From the NCBI GenBank assembly GCA_964030475.1, contig CAXIPT010000016.1, forward strand, positions 248,001 to 312,000: a stretch of 64,000 nucleotides of DNA, given 5' to 3'. The DNA comes from Tethya wilhelma (lineage: Eukaryota > Porifera > Demospongiae > Tethyida > Tethyidae). A program made the translations under genes and the position numbers. Of the stretch, positions 40,101-51,424 are shown in pieces (position 1 is the stretch's first letter; each line of letters opens with the position of its first letter). The notes beneath the pieces are model-generated. The model had not been told where the DNA came from. It saw nothing but the letters and a program-made list of their open reading frames with translations, and ran no database searches.

Positions 40101-43100
40101 GTGTAGTCAATGCTTTATGGTTGTGTTTGTTAATTGTAACCGATTGCAGGCAATAAACTTCATTGGCATGGAAAATTATAACAAACTTTTGACGTGAAAA
40201 GGTACACAAGAATGAAAACATTCTTTTTTCAGAAACTATCATTTTAAGCCAACATTTGAAAACAGCTAGAGAGTTCACACACCATGCAAGGTTGTCTATG
40301 GACTGCCAAAGGCCCTTGCTAGCACTGTGTCAGGGGTTAATTAACTTTAAGGAAACGATATTTCTGAACAATCTTCAAATACATGAATTGTTGAAAAAAT
40401 ATAAGAATTCTAAAGATTTGTAGTACAATGGTACAATCATTGAGACAGAGGTGTTGGATCATTTTCAAGGGAACTGATTGATTCATAACAATACTTCATA
40501 TTGGTTTGTGCAATACAATCTCCTGCAACATGTCGGCATGGAAAAAAAATAAAACCCATTTTATACACTGCATGATGCTGATTAAAGGGAAAGGAAAAGG
40601 ATTTGGTAAGAATTTTACACACTAAGGTTCTACTCAAAGCATATCTATAGCTCCATCAATGATTCTTGGACTATTTGCTATGAAACAATTATAATAACAA
40701 TTTATATTAGAGCATGTGCTTTATTTCTAGAATTACCTGGTGTGAAACTCATTATACTACAAGGAGAGTTGCCAAATGACACGCCAGCAACATCACCTAC
40801 TGTGACACCCAAGTCAGTTCCAATAATTGTCACCACAGTTCCTCCATAAATGTGACCAGATATAGGACTGATAGAACTAAGAATAGAATAATTAAAATTG
40901 TTTGATGTAATTTATACTCTGAATCAAATTGACCATCTGTACCTTATTCTGGGAGAAGGACAAAATCCTGAACTGCGTACAAAGTGGTAAAAGCAGTTCT
41001 CTAAACCAGATATGCAATACTGGCCAACACTACACCAGCCACAATTGTAACCTGATCCAACATTAAGGCTTAAACATGATGAACAACTGTTTGAAGATTG
41101 TGCAGTAGTACAATTGTAGACTTCCACTGAAATAAATAGATAAATTGATTTTTTTTACTTTAATTACACATAACACGCAGCACAGCTTACTGTCATTGTG
41201 TGACAAGCGATCAGATGATTGGGTGGGTCCATCTTGGTCATCATACTGTATATAATCTATATCATAATGGAAGAGGAATCTGTTAAACAATGCTAATACC
41301 ATACACTATACCCACATCAGACATACGTACCATCAGTATAACGAAGAAAGTCAAACACATACTGAACAATGCCAGATCTATTCAGCCAAACAAGGTCTAA
41401 ATGTAGCCTTTCTTTTCCAAAGATGTTACTTGAAGAAGAAAATAAGATCTGAAAAAAGAGTAGCAACCATAAGAGGAAATCAGACTAAAATACAAGTATG
41501 GGTGCTATATATCACCTGTTGACTTCGAACAAGGCAAACTATCTGGTGATCTTCAGACTGACTGTCATACATAGCATCAATATATACTCTTGTAGAATCT
41601 TGATATTGTAGTACGCAGGCATATTGTAGCTCAGTGACCTGTTGTGAGAAGGCAAATAAGATTGGATAATTACAGAATTGTAAATGAGAATTTTTGCTCA
41701 CTGGTGGTGGCAAACGTCTGGTATGGAGAGTAAAGTTGCCTTCAGCTCCAACAGGAAATAGATATCGTCCATTAATAGCAGGTAAAATCACTGGACACAC
41801 ACTATCATCCTGAAAGTTTCACTGTAGATTAAACTCTTACAGATTTTAATCGTTTGTGACTAACAATAAATACCGTATTATTATGTAGTGATGATGAATT
41901 AATCCAGTCATCTTGGGACTGACATGATCTTGGAGATGCAGTACAAACATGACCATAGAGACACCATCCACAAATTGATACTGTGTGGCAATCTTTACAA
42001 CTAGAGTGTATATAATACGGGTGAAAACCATGTCAATGCATGAAAGGCACTAGTGTGTATTATCGATACCTTCTCATGTGACTACAATTGTACAATAAAA
42101 TAGCATCTTCTGCTTGAAAAAGAACCAGGCCTTTTGGTGAGAGCAAGCTAACACGTATTTCTGTCAATATAGTGCAAAACAAATACATGTTACACTATTT
42201 TAGTATGCTACAGGCCACATTGAATTCTATATGATACCAATTTGTGAGTTGTTGAATGGAGGGAAACTGTCAAGTCTGTTTAAGCACTCCCCTGTCTCTT
42301 CATTGTAGATCAGTAAAACACTGTAGTTAACTTGTGAGTTCATTAAAGAACAAAAATAATGCTCATCGTTGTTCAAAGTAGGTAATGTAGCAGTAGGTGG
42401 AGCAATGAGAGTGTTAACCTAAAGCAAAAACATTGTCTTAAAGGCACTACACAATGCATGTAAATAAAACTTATAACACAAACCTTATGAGTTGTAGATA
42501 CTTCCACGTTTTTATCAATTATGCCGATTCGTTCAATACAATGCTGATCATTAGTGACCCATCTGTTTTTTGAAGTGAAATTTTTGCAAGTGCTCCTTCG
42601 TGAACACTTTTTCTCAACTACACACCATCCACACAGTGGATCGGTACTTGTTGTACAACTAAAGCAATCACCATGTGATGAACAATTTTCCAAGTCAATA
42701 TTGATTACCTGCATATGTGTAGGTAATGCTACACTTTTAAATGGGCAATACTGTACTCAAAACTATCAGTGATAACATACATTGGTTTCAGTAAAGGCAT
42801 AGATTTGTTCATTTCCAACTTTCAGCAAAATTACCGGATAAACAGTGTCCCTAGCCTCAAACAGATCTGGCATTTTATTGCTAGTGATATAAAACTACAG
42901 AGACGAAGAAAAACATACAAATAATTACTAATAATTATGACAAAACACTACTGGTTATTAGAAAGTATGTATATATTATATATTATTATAATAGAAAATT
43001 AATAGACTATGAGTGGATCAGACATATATACGAGTATACAGACATAGAAAAGGCATTTCCATGGTAACACTGAAAATGGGAGAACATGAGAGATCAATAA

Positions 43101-44521
43101 AATCTTTGTTTGGTAGCGACTCTAAAGTGACTACATTGCACAACATACCTTTAATATTGCATGTCTTGACTGATTGGTAACAGCAACATAGATACTAAAT
43201 ACTCCATCAATAGTTACTGCAATTGAAGCTGTAACATTGACTTGCTCACTTAGTTCCAGTACTGTTTTACCCCTCACTGCCTTTAGTGATGCTAGAGCTT
43301 GGACAGATGCAGCAGAATTGGCTGATCCAAAAAAGCATTCACTAACCATTGCCTATTAATATTGTTTGTTCATGTGTACATGACAGTATGTCATTATTGT
43401 TGCTATTAATATGGCACAAACACCTGGAATACATGTGCAACTATCAAGGATTAATCCTATGTATGCAAAACGATGGTATACACAATACCATTCAATAAAG
43501 CATTATAGCTAAAAGTTATTGTACTAACCTTGTCAAAATCAGCACAGGGTGTAATCAAATTATAATCCATCCAAGGTAGTGGTATCTTTTGTATTCCATC
43601 AATACATTCTTGGAACACTGTTTCCATTGCCATATCAATATCAAGAACATCAAAGCTACAAAATGAATAGCCATCTTCATCTTTGAAACCAACTACAACC
43701 GACATTTCTTGTGTCCCTTCAAATATTTCTATCACATTTATACTATTTTGCATTACTTCTCCAGTTCCAAAGCTGCTGCAGTGTAGTTCAACTTCAGTCA
43801 TAGCATTGAATGATGAATCATTTGCAAAATCTTGGCATACACGGATTACTTTTACACTGTTCATATGCTGTGAAGTGTTTGATGTATTTGTGCTAGTGTC
43901 AACTACAACAAAATAAACATTGGAGCTGTCTTGAAACGCATAGTAAAACTTTCTACTGACAAAACTGTTATTTGTTATTACAAAATTTTCTGAAGATCTC
44001 AATAGTACCTGGCCTTGCCAAGCTGAGAGGTCATACTCTCGAACAAGAATTAGGTTATTTTCTCCATGCTGATAAATGCCTGAGCTTCCAAAGAAGAAAT
44101 GACCTGGTTCACTTAGTCCTTCAATAACAGCAACGCATGTATTCGCTACAGCAGGAGAAATCCTGTACTCAAACAATATGTATGAACAGTTTCCTTGCTC
44201 CACAGAATAAATTATACAAGTTCCATCCAAAAAGCATACCACAAGGATATTTTCATCTGAGCTCAATACCACTTTCACTGCAACGGTGTCTTTTGTTGTT
44301 ACCAACTCAGTATTCTGAATATTGGTTGACTGCAAACAATATAATCTTTTACCAGCTACTACATAGACCTGTCCACTGCTTGAAACAGCTGCATCAACTG
44401 GACTAGAATGAAAACTAGCCACGACAAGGTCTAGGAAAGATAACAAACATATTAAAACTGATACTATCACTATTCTCTTTAGACAAGCCATAACTACTAA
44501 AACCATAAATAATAACCACAA
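31144..44521 (-). CDS. Sema/PSI/IPT single-pass receptor (plexin/MET-like) with YxxM tail, no GAP or kinase
   Basis: About 25 minus-strand exons. Exon 1 (43529-44521) has a signal peptide and the start of a beta-propeller resembling a Sema domain (VDAAVSSSGQVYVVAGKRLY). PSI-type cysteine knots follow near 42640 (CFSCTTSTDPLCGWC), 41960 (CKDCHTVSICGWC), 41060 (CSSCLSLNVGSGYNCGWC) and 37600 (CSSCLALNLNTGFKCGWC). IPT/TIG modules carry SSVFPQYGPVSGGTTV (exons near 39500 and 36850) and SGHIYGGTVVTIIGTDLG (near 40830). The helix LLGALALLAIIIACVVIIIC (near 35010) ends at KRSNSR. The tail comes from exons near 34600-34740, 33734-33930 and 31144-31390. It contains NVYDSIP, DDYIEMRS and TDYVAMLPG, and stops at 31144. 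No plexin RasGAP or MET kinase sequence is found. Ligand unknown; semaphorin-like is a family-based guess. Confidence 0.87.
31863..32253. mobile_element. MITE flanked by TTAA
   Basis: TTAA at 31863-31866 and 32250-32253 bracket ends that are inverted repeats: AGGCGCAGCTTCACGGAA on the left, and the reverse complement AGGCATAGTTTCACGGAAA from the right. TTAA target duplications are typical of piggyBac-type elements. It lies in the last intron of the receptor gene. Confidence 0.8.
43327..43572 (-). repeat. Receptor exon 1 / intron 1 / exon 2 segment that has an inverted copy
   Basis: This 246-bp part of the receptor gene contains the end of exon 1, the whole of intron 1 and the start of exon 2. 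It reappears in opposite orientation at 45689-45934 with a few mismatches. Confidence 0.85.
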
Positions 44522-44754
44522 CTGTGTAGACTGTACGTGATCAGTATTGTGACTTTGTCATGGATATTATAGCTCGCAGTAATATCAGTGCATGGCACTG
44601 TTTTATGCTCAAGAAACAGGAAACAGGAAACAGCTAGCTCGCGAATTCGACCCGAAACCCGCGACCTTTGACCCTTGAAAACTTAGCGTATTTTGCTGCG
44701 AATGGTCTTCCTGGCAAATTTTTTTTGTTGTTACTCAACCAATTATCCCGCATG
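44522..44754. other. Upstream region of the receptor gene
   Basis: It should hold the receptor promoter. Its distal part (44641-44700, with CCCGAAACCCGCGACCTTTG) recurs inverted at 52762-52820, so mobile or rearranged DNA begins within about 120 bp of the start codon. Confidence 0.6.
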
Positions 44755-45275
44755 GTGAGTTCAGGCTAAGTAAAAACATTATTTGTAGTATCTGACAGTG
44801 AGTAGCCCTCCAGCATTTTATTCTTTTAAAGTGACTAGCATTGTATTTCAGTCAGTTTTGAACTAGATGATTGTCCTGAATCATATGCATAGAGGCCAGG
44901 GCCGGTATAAAACAAAATCCGTTTTTTGAGTAACCAGTGGTATGACTAGTATCTGACAAAATAATTTATCATAATAGTTGATGGCAAGGTAACAAGACTT
45001 CAGAATAATTGTTGAGATGGTTAATCTTCTGACGAAAAGTAGTTACAATAATATCACTTCACTATTATACCAACTCATGTTCTCACAGGGGGTTACACTA
45101 TTGACACACCGTATATGATCGCGATGGTTTAGACGCCATCATGTATCACTGTGCTGGAACGGAGACTAGGCTGCGAGATTGCCATCAGGAGTGCGACCAC
45201 ATAACAATCACTTAATACTGGCATAAGCAACTGGAAAGGGAAGCAATGCTGCATGTGCATATTCACTGCTTAGTG
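44755..45275 (+). repeat. Dispersed direct repeat R1, copy 1
   Basis: It matches 49714-50253 in the same orientation, sharing AAAAACATTATTTGTAGTAT, GTGAGTAGCCCTCCAGCATT, ATCATATGCATAGAGGCCAG and GAAGCAATGCTGCATGTGCA. Copy 2 has small insertions. No reading frame is conserved. Confidence 0.9.
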
Positions 45276-45277
45276 TA

Positions 45278-45430
45278 GTGCATGCTGCTCAGCTCAGCAA
45301 TGTATCTCACTACGTGACGTCACAGACGACCCTTTTCAATTTCCAACTTCCGCCATTTTTGTAATCAGCTGGCAAAGAAACTTGTTATCTGGCTAGCTGT
45401 GTTTTGTGTACAGCATCACTGCGACAGAGA
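45278..45430 (+). repeat. Dispersed direct repeat R2, copy 1
   Basis: It matches 52528-52692 in the same orientation (GTGTAGTGCATGCTGCT, GTGACGTCACAGACGACC, CATCACTGCGACAGA). GTGACGTCAC inside contains a consensus CRE/ATF site, and the repeat ends may have carried promoter activity; that is speculative. Confidence 0.85.
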
Positions 45431-45688
45431 AGCATACTCCTAGAAGCGAATGTACTCCCCTCACTACGCTTCTTTTGTGAAAGATTGGCTTCTTTTTCGT
45501 CGGATACAGATGCCACTGGTATGCCTTGTCAGCGATCTCAAAAAAGTTAGCCATACTTGTAGCTAGAGAAAAAGTACCGTTTTAGCTTGAGGTCGCAACA
45601 CTTCCGGTGTCATAGAATATTCATTCCAGCTAAAATCTCCTTCCCCAGAGGATCTGGTCTAAGGATATTTCCTCCCCCTGGACCCTAT

Positions 45689-45934
45689 GATGGATTATAA
45701 TTTGATTACACCCTGTGCTGATTTTGACAAGGTTAGTACAATAATTTTTAGCTATAATGCTTTATTGAATGGCATTGTGTATACCATCGTTTTGCATACA
45801 TAGGATTAATCCTTGATAGTTGCAACATGTATTCCAGGTGTTTGTGCCATATTAATAGCAACAATAATGACGTACTGTCATGTACACATGAACAAATAAC
45901 ATTAATAGGCTATGGTTAGTGAATGCTTTTTTGG
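45689..45934 (+). pseudogene. Inverted copy of the receptor exon 1-intron 1-exon 2 junctions
   Basis: A 246-bp copy of 43327-43572 in reverse orientation, the same length as the source and differing at a handful of bases. Both splice signals (GACAAG then GTTAGT) survive, so plus-strand transcripts could contain an apparent receptor exon fragment. The copy includes the intron, so it came from DNA duplication, not from a spliced mRNA. Confidence 0.85.
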
Positions 45935-46376
45935 ACTGGGACTCCTCCCATAGGACTTGCGCTTCGGGTGCCTTTACTGCCTTGAACTTGTTGATTATGA
46001 AGAAAAAACGATATGGTATGTTGTAGTAATGCTAGGTCTAGGGTTAGAGCTAGGGCTTTGACTAGAGCTAGGACTAGGGATAGAGCTACCGTTCCTCGTT
46101 CTGTTCCTCAATCAGTCACGCATAGCGATAAAATAGAAAGTTATTATATTCAACTCTGTCCAACCATATGTTTGTGTCTGACCATTGGTTCATAGTCCTA
46201 CAAGCTTGTATACAATCTGACATTCATCCATAACCTTTTTAGTACCTCATGACCATCAACAACAGTATAAACCAACGTGAAATTTCAAGAGTGGCAAATT
46301 GAAGTCATTGCTAGTTGTTTGTGTAGACCTACTCTAGATCAACTATCTGGTTTGATGCAATCACGCATTGTTGACA

Positions 46377-46880
46377 TCACATTGTGCCATCAAAGTCCTG
46401 AACTTGTCATCCCTGAGTCGGACCTGAGCCCAGCTGAAGTGGATCCTCCAATGTTTTTCTATGAAGCAAATAATACCCCTGGAGTCTGTGTTGATCGGGG
46501 CGATGGTAGTTTCAGTTGGTCTCCAGTGAAGGTCAGCAGGTCAAGTGTCAAGATTGGTGCCGTCCACTCTAGTGACTGTGCGAGCACTAGTGACCTTGAC
46601 AGTGATGATTGCATCAGTCTCGACTACCAGCAAAGAGATGGTGTACCAGGATTTGTGATTGAATCACACGATGATGTGTTCTGGGCTCCAGTTGCTCACA
46701 GGACACGGCTGCGTAGCAAATTTAAGTCAAAGTCTGGAACTTGATTCTGATCTCTCTCTCTCTCTCTCCTCATTTTTTCTTTGTTATTTTTGTGATGATT
46801 GTTTTGTGTGTGTGTTGTTCCCCCTTCCCCCCTTTGCGCCTATGGTGGCGTGGAAATGAATAATAATAATAATAATATAT
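46377..46880 (+). mobile_element. RT-less (AAT)n-tailed element, 5'-truncated copy
   Basis: The reading frame to 46744 (stop TGA) holds the C-terminal 120 or so residues of the protein encoded at 48424-49329: DITLCHQSP, VIPESDLSP, GVCVDRGDGSFSWSPVKV, RDGVPGF and FWAPVAHRTRLR. The N-terminal part is missing, as expected for a retrocopy with 5' truncation. The 3' part has (TC)n, then CCCCTTCCCCCCTTTGCGCC and GGTGGCGTG before (AAT)n. No reverse transcriptase or integrase is visible. Confidence 0.75.
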
Positions 46881-47044
46881 GTATAGCGAGCTAACGAGAG
46901 TTGCCTGATCGTGCGCTAGCTGCACCTCGCTAGAACACTGGAAGTCTGAGATAGCGACACCGACTCTAGTATAAATGCTTAGAGGTAACAGAGTATTTCT
47001 AGTCCAAGCGCTTGTGCTTTGCAAACTCTGCAGCAAGATAGCTT

Positions 47045-48033
47045 GTGATCATACGTACGGTAGTAGGAATGGGCCGACTGTCCCATAGACACAATACAAA
47101 ATATTTATCGCCATAAAAATCTAACAACACAAAGTAGAGGCTTCAAACTTGCTCAGAGGCTCTCCTTTACAGAAAACCAACTGCATGGAAGGCTTAAACT
47201 TAGCCGAAATGTTTCTGATCATTCGTAGAGAGAGCGCTTGCGAGAAGCCACACTAGTGCAATTTTGTTCTCCTAACTTACTTCCTTCTAACTGACTTACT
47301 TGAAAACGATTTCCAGAGAACCAGAAAGTGTTGAGCCAACTTTGACGCCACAAAGTAAGTTCTTTTCTTGGGTAGTACGTTCCTTTATACTCATTTTCAT
47401 CGTAAATAGGCCTGAACAAAAACTAGAAAGCTTTGAAACTTAGTGTATAAATTCATGTGCTGCAATGCAGCCATCTTTGTAGGTAGAGTTCAAAGGTCAT
47501 TATCCACGTGGCATTATTATGCGCATGCGCACTAGCATCTAGCATAATGAAGTGCATGTAGCTGAGACTCAAGCTTTTTGTAGGGACTAACTAGTCTCTG
47601 ATAGTCTCCAAACTGTAGTGTTGAAAAAAGTGAATGAACAAGTAGTAAAAATTTTGAAAAAATAAGTAGTGTAGGAATGGGCAGTGCGGTAAAAAGTATT
47701 GGAACAAGGTATAGGGTCTCAGTTTCGGCACATGACTACTTCATTTTTATGCCCAACTCTTGGCCAGCAGGTTATATACCTGTCTATTATAGTTTACTCC
47801 ATGGCTTAGCCAAATAATTATTATAATAGTGAACCAATGCAATTATTATGATAAGCTATGGTACTATTATAGTGTACAGATTATTGCAACACGACACTGA
47901 AAAATCCATATGAGGGTTAAAAAATAAAAATGAAGTAGTCATGTGCCGAAACTGAGACCCTACCTTGTTCCAATACTTTTTACCGCACTGCCCATTCCTA
48001 CACTACTTATTTTTTCAAAATTTTTACTATATT
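47045..48033 (+). repeat. Left arm of a ~1-kb inverted repeat
   Basis: Reverse complement of about 51425-52395, with shared landmarks CATACGTACGGTAGTA, AATGGGCCGACTGTCCCATA, GTGTTGAGCCAACTTTGACG, TTGTAGGTAGAGTTCAAAGG and ATGCGCATGCGCA. The arm ends in the MITE at 47644-48028. The two arms enclose about 3.4 kb that contains the full-length novel ORF. Confidence 0.88.
47644..48028. mobile_element. MITE with ~110-bp inverted ends, copy 1
   Basis: The ends AGTAAAAATTTTGAAAAAAT and the inverted match at 48028 continue through GTAGTGTAGGAATGGGCAGT and GCGGTAAAAAGTATTGGAAC to CACATGACTACTTCATTTTT. The centre is AT-rich. A diverged copy lies at 51430-51791. Neither codes for a protein. Confidence 0.9.
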
Positions 48034-48423
48034 ATGATCGCGACGTTGCCTAAGTAGCCACGCCCATGCACAGTACAGTCTGCATGCATTGCCAGCCTCG
48101 ATGTTATACAGCTGCAGTAAAGTATAGAAAGTGTGTTTTACATGAGATTGCAATGCTGACAGTATACGTACAATCATGCCTCGATGTCCTTCCTCATTGC
48201 CTCATTATAATGCATGCAATAAATTCATTGTATTGTATAGACGGTGTGTATCACAGTGTATATACGCCGAGGGTTGTGCACCATGCATATGGTGCCTTTC
48301 ATTTTATGAGTGTTTGTAAGATTCTTACTGCTTGTGACAAATGCGGCAATAGCATGCGATTTACGTGCATGCGTACGTACGCGTACTAAATTCTGGTCAC
48401 GTGACCATTATATACCATTAAAA

Positions 48424-49329
48424 ATGGCAGTTGCCCCTGACAGTGAGATATCTGTGTTGGTGGTGGATGGGTCTCTTAGAGCCCTCCAGAGGCTTGGCTT
48501 TCCTCTCCCAGCTATTGCTTCCATGCAAGAGGCGGGAGTCCTGCTGACAGATGCCTCCTGGAACATCAGGAAGACTACTGCTGGACTGTCTTTCAGTCTC
48601 TTCTGGCCCTCTGTGTCCACTTCAGTAGTGGCCAAGCCCAGTAAAGTAGGTCTAAGTAAGTCAACGAAGAGAAGATTGAGAAGACAGAGGAGTAAGAAGT
48701 TGGCTGAACAACAACCTGCAGCTGTGTGTCCCAGTTTTGTGCCTACTCCACATCCTGATGATCGTCCTCCGCTGACCGTGACTGAGTCTCAAGATCCTTC
48801 TCGTGATTTTCATGATGTCTCAGAGTCCCTGCTGTCCATTGGTGGCAGTGAGTCGGCCTTAGCCCCTCTAACTTCTGATGCTAGGACGGCTTCTCCCCTG
48901 TCTCAGTACAGTGGTGAGTCCCAGAGTCAAGTGGAAGAGTCTCAACAGTCTCTTGACATCACATTGTGTCACCAGTCTCCTCATCTGATCATCCCTGTAT
49001 CAGACCTGAGCCCCTCTGATGTTGATTCATCTGTATTTTATCATGAGATGAATGATGCCCCTGGGGTTTGCATTGATCGCGGTGATGGTGCTTTTAGTTG
49101 GTCCCCAGTGAAAGTGTGCAGGTCCGCTTTGAAGGTTGGCACTGTTCTCTCTGGTGATGACACTGGCACTAGTGACGTTGATATTGATGACTGTCTCAGT
49201 CTCAATTATCATCCTAGAGATGGTGTTCCTGGATTCGAGGTTGAATCACATGATGATACGTTCTGGGCTCCTATCGCTCATAGAACTCGCCTCCGTCTGA
49301 AGCCTTCTGACTCTAAGTATGGAACTTGA
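48424..49329 (+). CDS. Novel 301-aa protein of an RT-less (AAT)n-tailed element
   Basis: The ATG at 48424 (MAVAPDSEISVLVVDGSLRA) follows AAAA and a TATA-like stretch at 48408-48416; an upstream in-frame ATG at 48310 would add 38 residues. The N-terminal 75 residues are hydrophobic and ordered-looking. Then comes a strongly basic patch KSTKRRLRRQRSKK, likely for nucleic-acid binding or nuclear import. A Ser/Pro-rich linker follows, then a C-terminal module also present in copy 1 (CHQSPHLIIPVSDLSP, DRGDGAFSWSPVKVCRSALK, RDGVPGFEVESHDDTFWAP). The stop at 49327-49329 is followed by a 3' tail closing in (AAT)n at about 49470-49493. I do not recognise the protein; it resembles an ORF1-type accessory protein by context only. 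Confidence 0.72.
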   Translation: MAVAPDSEISVLVVDGSLRALQRLGFPLPAIASMQEAGVLLTDASWNIRKTTAGLSFSLFWPSVSTSVVAKPSKVGLSKSTKRRLRRQRSKKLAEQQPAAVCPSFVPTPHPDDRPPLTVTESQDPSRDFHDVSESLLSIGGSESALAPLTSDARTASPLSQYSGESQSQVEESQQSLDITLCHQSPHLIIPVSDLSPSDVDSSVFYHEMNDAPGVCIDRGDGAFSWSPVKVCRSALKVGTVLSGDDTGTSDVDIDDCLSLNYHPRDGVPGFEVESHDDTFWAPIAHRTRLRLKPSDSKYGT

Positions 49330-49494
49330 TGCTGAATTTATTGACCTCTTCTCAATTTTGTTTTATTTGTTTCTTTTGTACTGTATAGCTGTTAAGTGTT
49401 TTTTGTGTCTGTCTGTATACGTACATGTGCTGTTTCCCTTCCCCATTTGCGCCTTTCCGTGGCGTGTTCAATAATAATAATAATAATAATAATT
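49330..49494 (+). mobile_element. 3' tail of the (AAT)n element, full-length copy
   Basis: It shares TTCCCTTCCCC, TTTGCGCCT and GTGGCGTG with the tail of the copy at 46745-46880 and, like it, ends in seven or so ATA/AAT units. A shared microsatellite 3' end is a hallmark of some non-LTR retroelements (CR1/L2/RTE-like) and their SINE parasites. Confidence 0.75.
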
Positions 49495-49713
49495 ATTTTG
49501 CAAATTTGTGTTATATTGAAACGCCTCGCGAAGAAAAACAATGCATGATTACATCAAACCATATATATTTTTCAGTTGTCCTATAGTAGGTCTACACAAA
49601 TAACTAGCAATGACTTCAATTTGCTACTCTTGAAATTTGACGTTGGACACCCTAATGACGTAATGCTTTTTCGCGCTGAAATTAAAATTGTAATTGGGCG
49701 TGCGTATAAGGAC

Positions 49714-50253
49714 TGGGTGAGTTCTAAGTAAAAACATTATTTGTAGTATCTAACAGTGAGTAGCCCTCCAGCATTTTATACTTTTAAAGTGGCTAGCATT
49801 GTATTTCAGTCACTTTTGAACTAGATGATTGTCCTGAATCATATGCATAGAGGCCAGGGCCGGTATAAAACAAAATCTGTTTTTTTGAGTAACCAGTGGT
49901 ATGACTAGTATCTGACAAAATAATTTTTCATAATAGTTGATGGTAAGGTAACAAGACTTCAGAATAATTGTTGAGATGGTTAATCTTGTGACGAAAAGTA
50001 GTTACAATAATTATTGATAACTTAATCCTATAATATTATACCAACTCATGTTCTCACAGGGGGTTACACTATTGATACACCGTATATTTCCTACAATGAT
50101 CACGATGGTTTAGACGCCATTGTGCATCACTGTACTGGAACGAAGACTAGGCTGCAAGATAGCCATCAGGAGTGCAAACACACAACAATCACTTAATACT
50201 GGCATAAGCAATTGGAAAGGGAAGCAATGCTGCATGTGCATATGCACTGCTTA
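49714..50253 (+). repeat. Dispersed direct repeat R1, copy 2
   Basis: Same orientation as 44755-45275. It starts 220 bp after the (AAT)n tail. The piece in between (about 49573-49645) is an inverted match to 46270-46335, just upstream of the truncated element copy. Confidence 0.88.
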
Positions 50254-50335
50254 TTATTATTATTTGCTTTACAACCAAAAAATAAACAAAAACAATTGAG
50301 ATGTGCAGTAGGTGACAAGCAGTATCTTTGTAGTA

Positions 50336-50688
50336 CAGTAGAACCTCGATTATCCGAACCTCACTTATCCGAACGCTCGATTATCCGAACAGAGCTGGAA
50401 GACCAAATTTCGGTTAATTAGAACAAATCTGAACAGACTCCGCCCTTTTTTCGAGCTTGAGGCTTACGTAATCGTGCACGCGGTCACTATTATTCAAGTT
50501 TGATCGAAGAAAAATACAATCTATTAGTGTTCTGAGATACTAAAGAGCTAGTAAAACTATCGTGGCTACTGCTAGAGTGGTAAAAACAAGCGTAATTTTA
50601 TCGCTTCAGTTATCCGAACAAATTTGGTTTTCCGAACACTTGAAGTTAGGCTGTGCCCCAAGGTGTTCGGATAATCGAGGTTCTACTG
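50336..50688. mobile_element. Tigger/pogo-type MITE with TA duplication
   Basis: The ends CAGTAGAACCTCGATTATCC and GGATAATCGAGGTTCTACTG are perfect inverted repeats, flanked by TA at 50334-50335 and 50689-50690. Several further TTATCCGAAC motifs lie inside both ends. This terminal sequence type is well known from pogo/Tigger elements of the Tc1/mariner superfamily. The element is 353 bp and non-coding. Confidence 0.93.
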
Positions 50689-50863
50689 TACATAAGGTGT
50701 GGTTGAAGGACTGACACTAGTAAAAAGTGCAGCCTGGCTCTATAATATTATTATATACTTAACTATATGGCGTGCATGACTGTTTCTTCTTAAATCTAGT
50801 TTTTGAGGCAACTGGGCTTGATTTTACTGGGGTCTACGTTACATTTCTGTTTGCTGGTCCAGT

Positions 50864-51268
50864 ATGAATGTAGAGGCCTGGGATGTCCTGATGTACCTGA
50901 TACTGTACTTCCCTGGCTCTGCTTACGTCAAGGACACTGCCACTATCTTCACTGCCATTTCCACTAGGTTGCTTCATCCTCTTCCTCCTCCTCTTAACCA
51001 GCCTTCCTTATCATTTTTCTTTGTAAACTTTACTCCTGCAATCTCCTCTCTCTTCTCGAAAACGACATTATTGCACTCTGATAGCTTGACTTCTTCGTCA
51101 GTATCCTCATATCTTGAAGTTCTGTTAGTGGAATCAGATGCATCAGGCTATAGAGACAGTTCTTTATCATCAGTCTCATCAGCATTAATTAGAGATGGTT
51201 TATCAGCTCGAATGGTTGAAAGATTCCCATCCTTAGGGGCAGTTCCTGAACTTCCAGAACTGAGTTGA
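50864..51268 (+). CDS. Hypothetical 134-aa frame in the repeat nest
   Basis: An open frame with a hydrophobic start (VLMYLILYFPGSAYV) and Ser-rich second half. No known motif. It sits between the Tigger-type MITE and the right arm of the inverted repeat and is followed by a GTT-repeat tract. It may be a remnant of a mobile element; coding is uncertain. Confidence 0.3.
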   Translation: MNVEAWDVLMYLILYFPGSAYVKDTATIFTAISTRLLHPLPPPLNQPSLSFFFVNFTPAISSLFSKTTLLHSDSLTSSSVSSYLEVLLVESDASGYRDSSLSSVSSALIRDGLSARMVERFPSLGAVPELPELS

Positions 51269-51424
51269 CCTCATGTTTTTGTTGTTGTTGTTGTTTCTTT
51301 TCTTCCTTTTTTGTTGCCTGGTTGGTGTCTGGCCAGATGAAAACCTTTTCAGGGCTGGCCAGAAGAAACAAATTGAGAGAAGCCTGCATTTGTATGCTTT
51401 GCTGTCCATTGAGCTTGGTCTATA

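Noticed and set aside
46020..46085. Run of TAGGG/GAGCTAGG motifs, looking like telomeric repeat
   Set aside because: The units are irregular and not TTAGGG arrays; only a degenerate short repeat.
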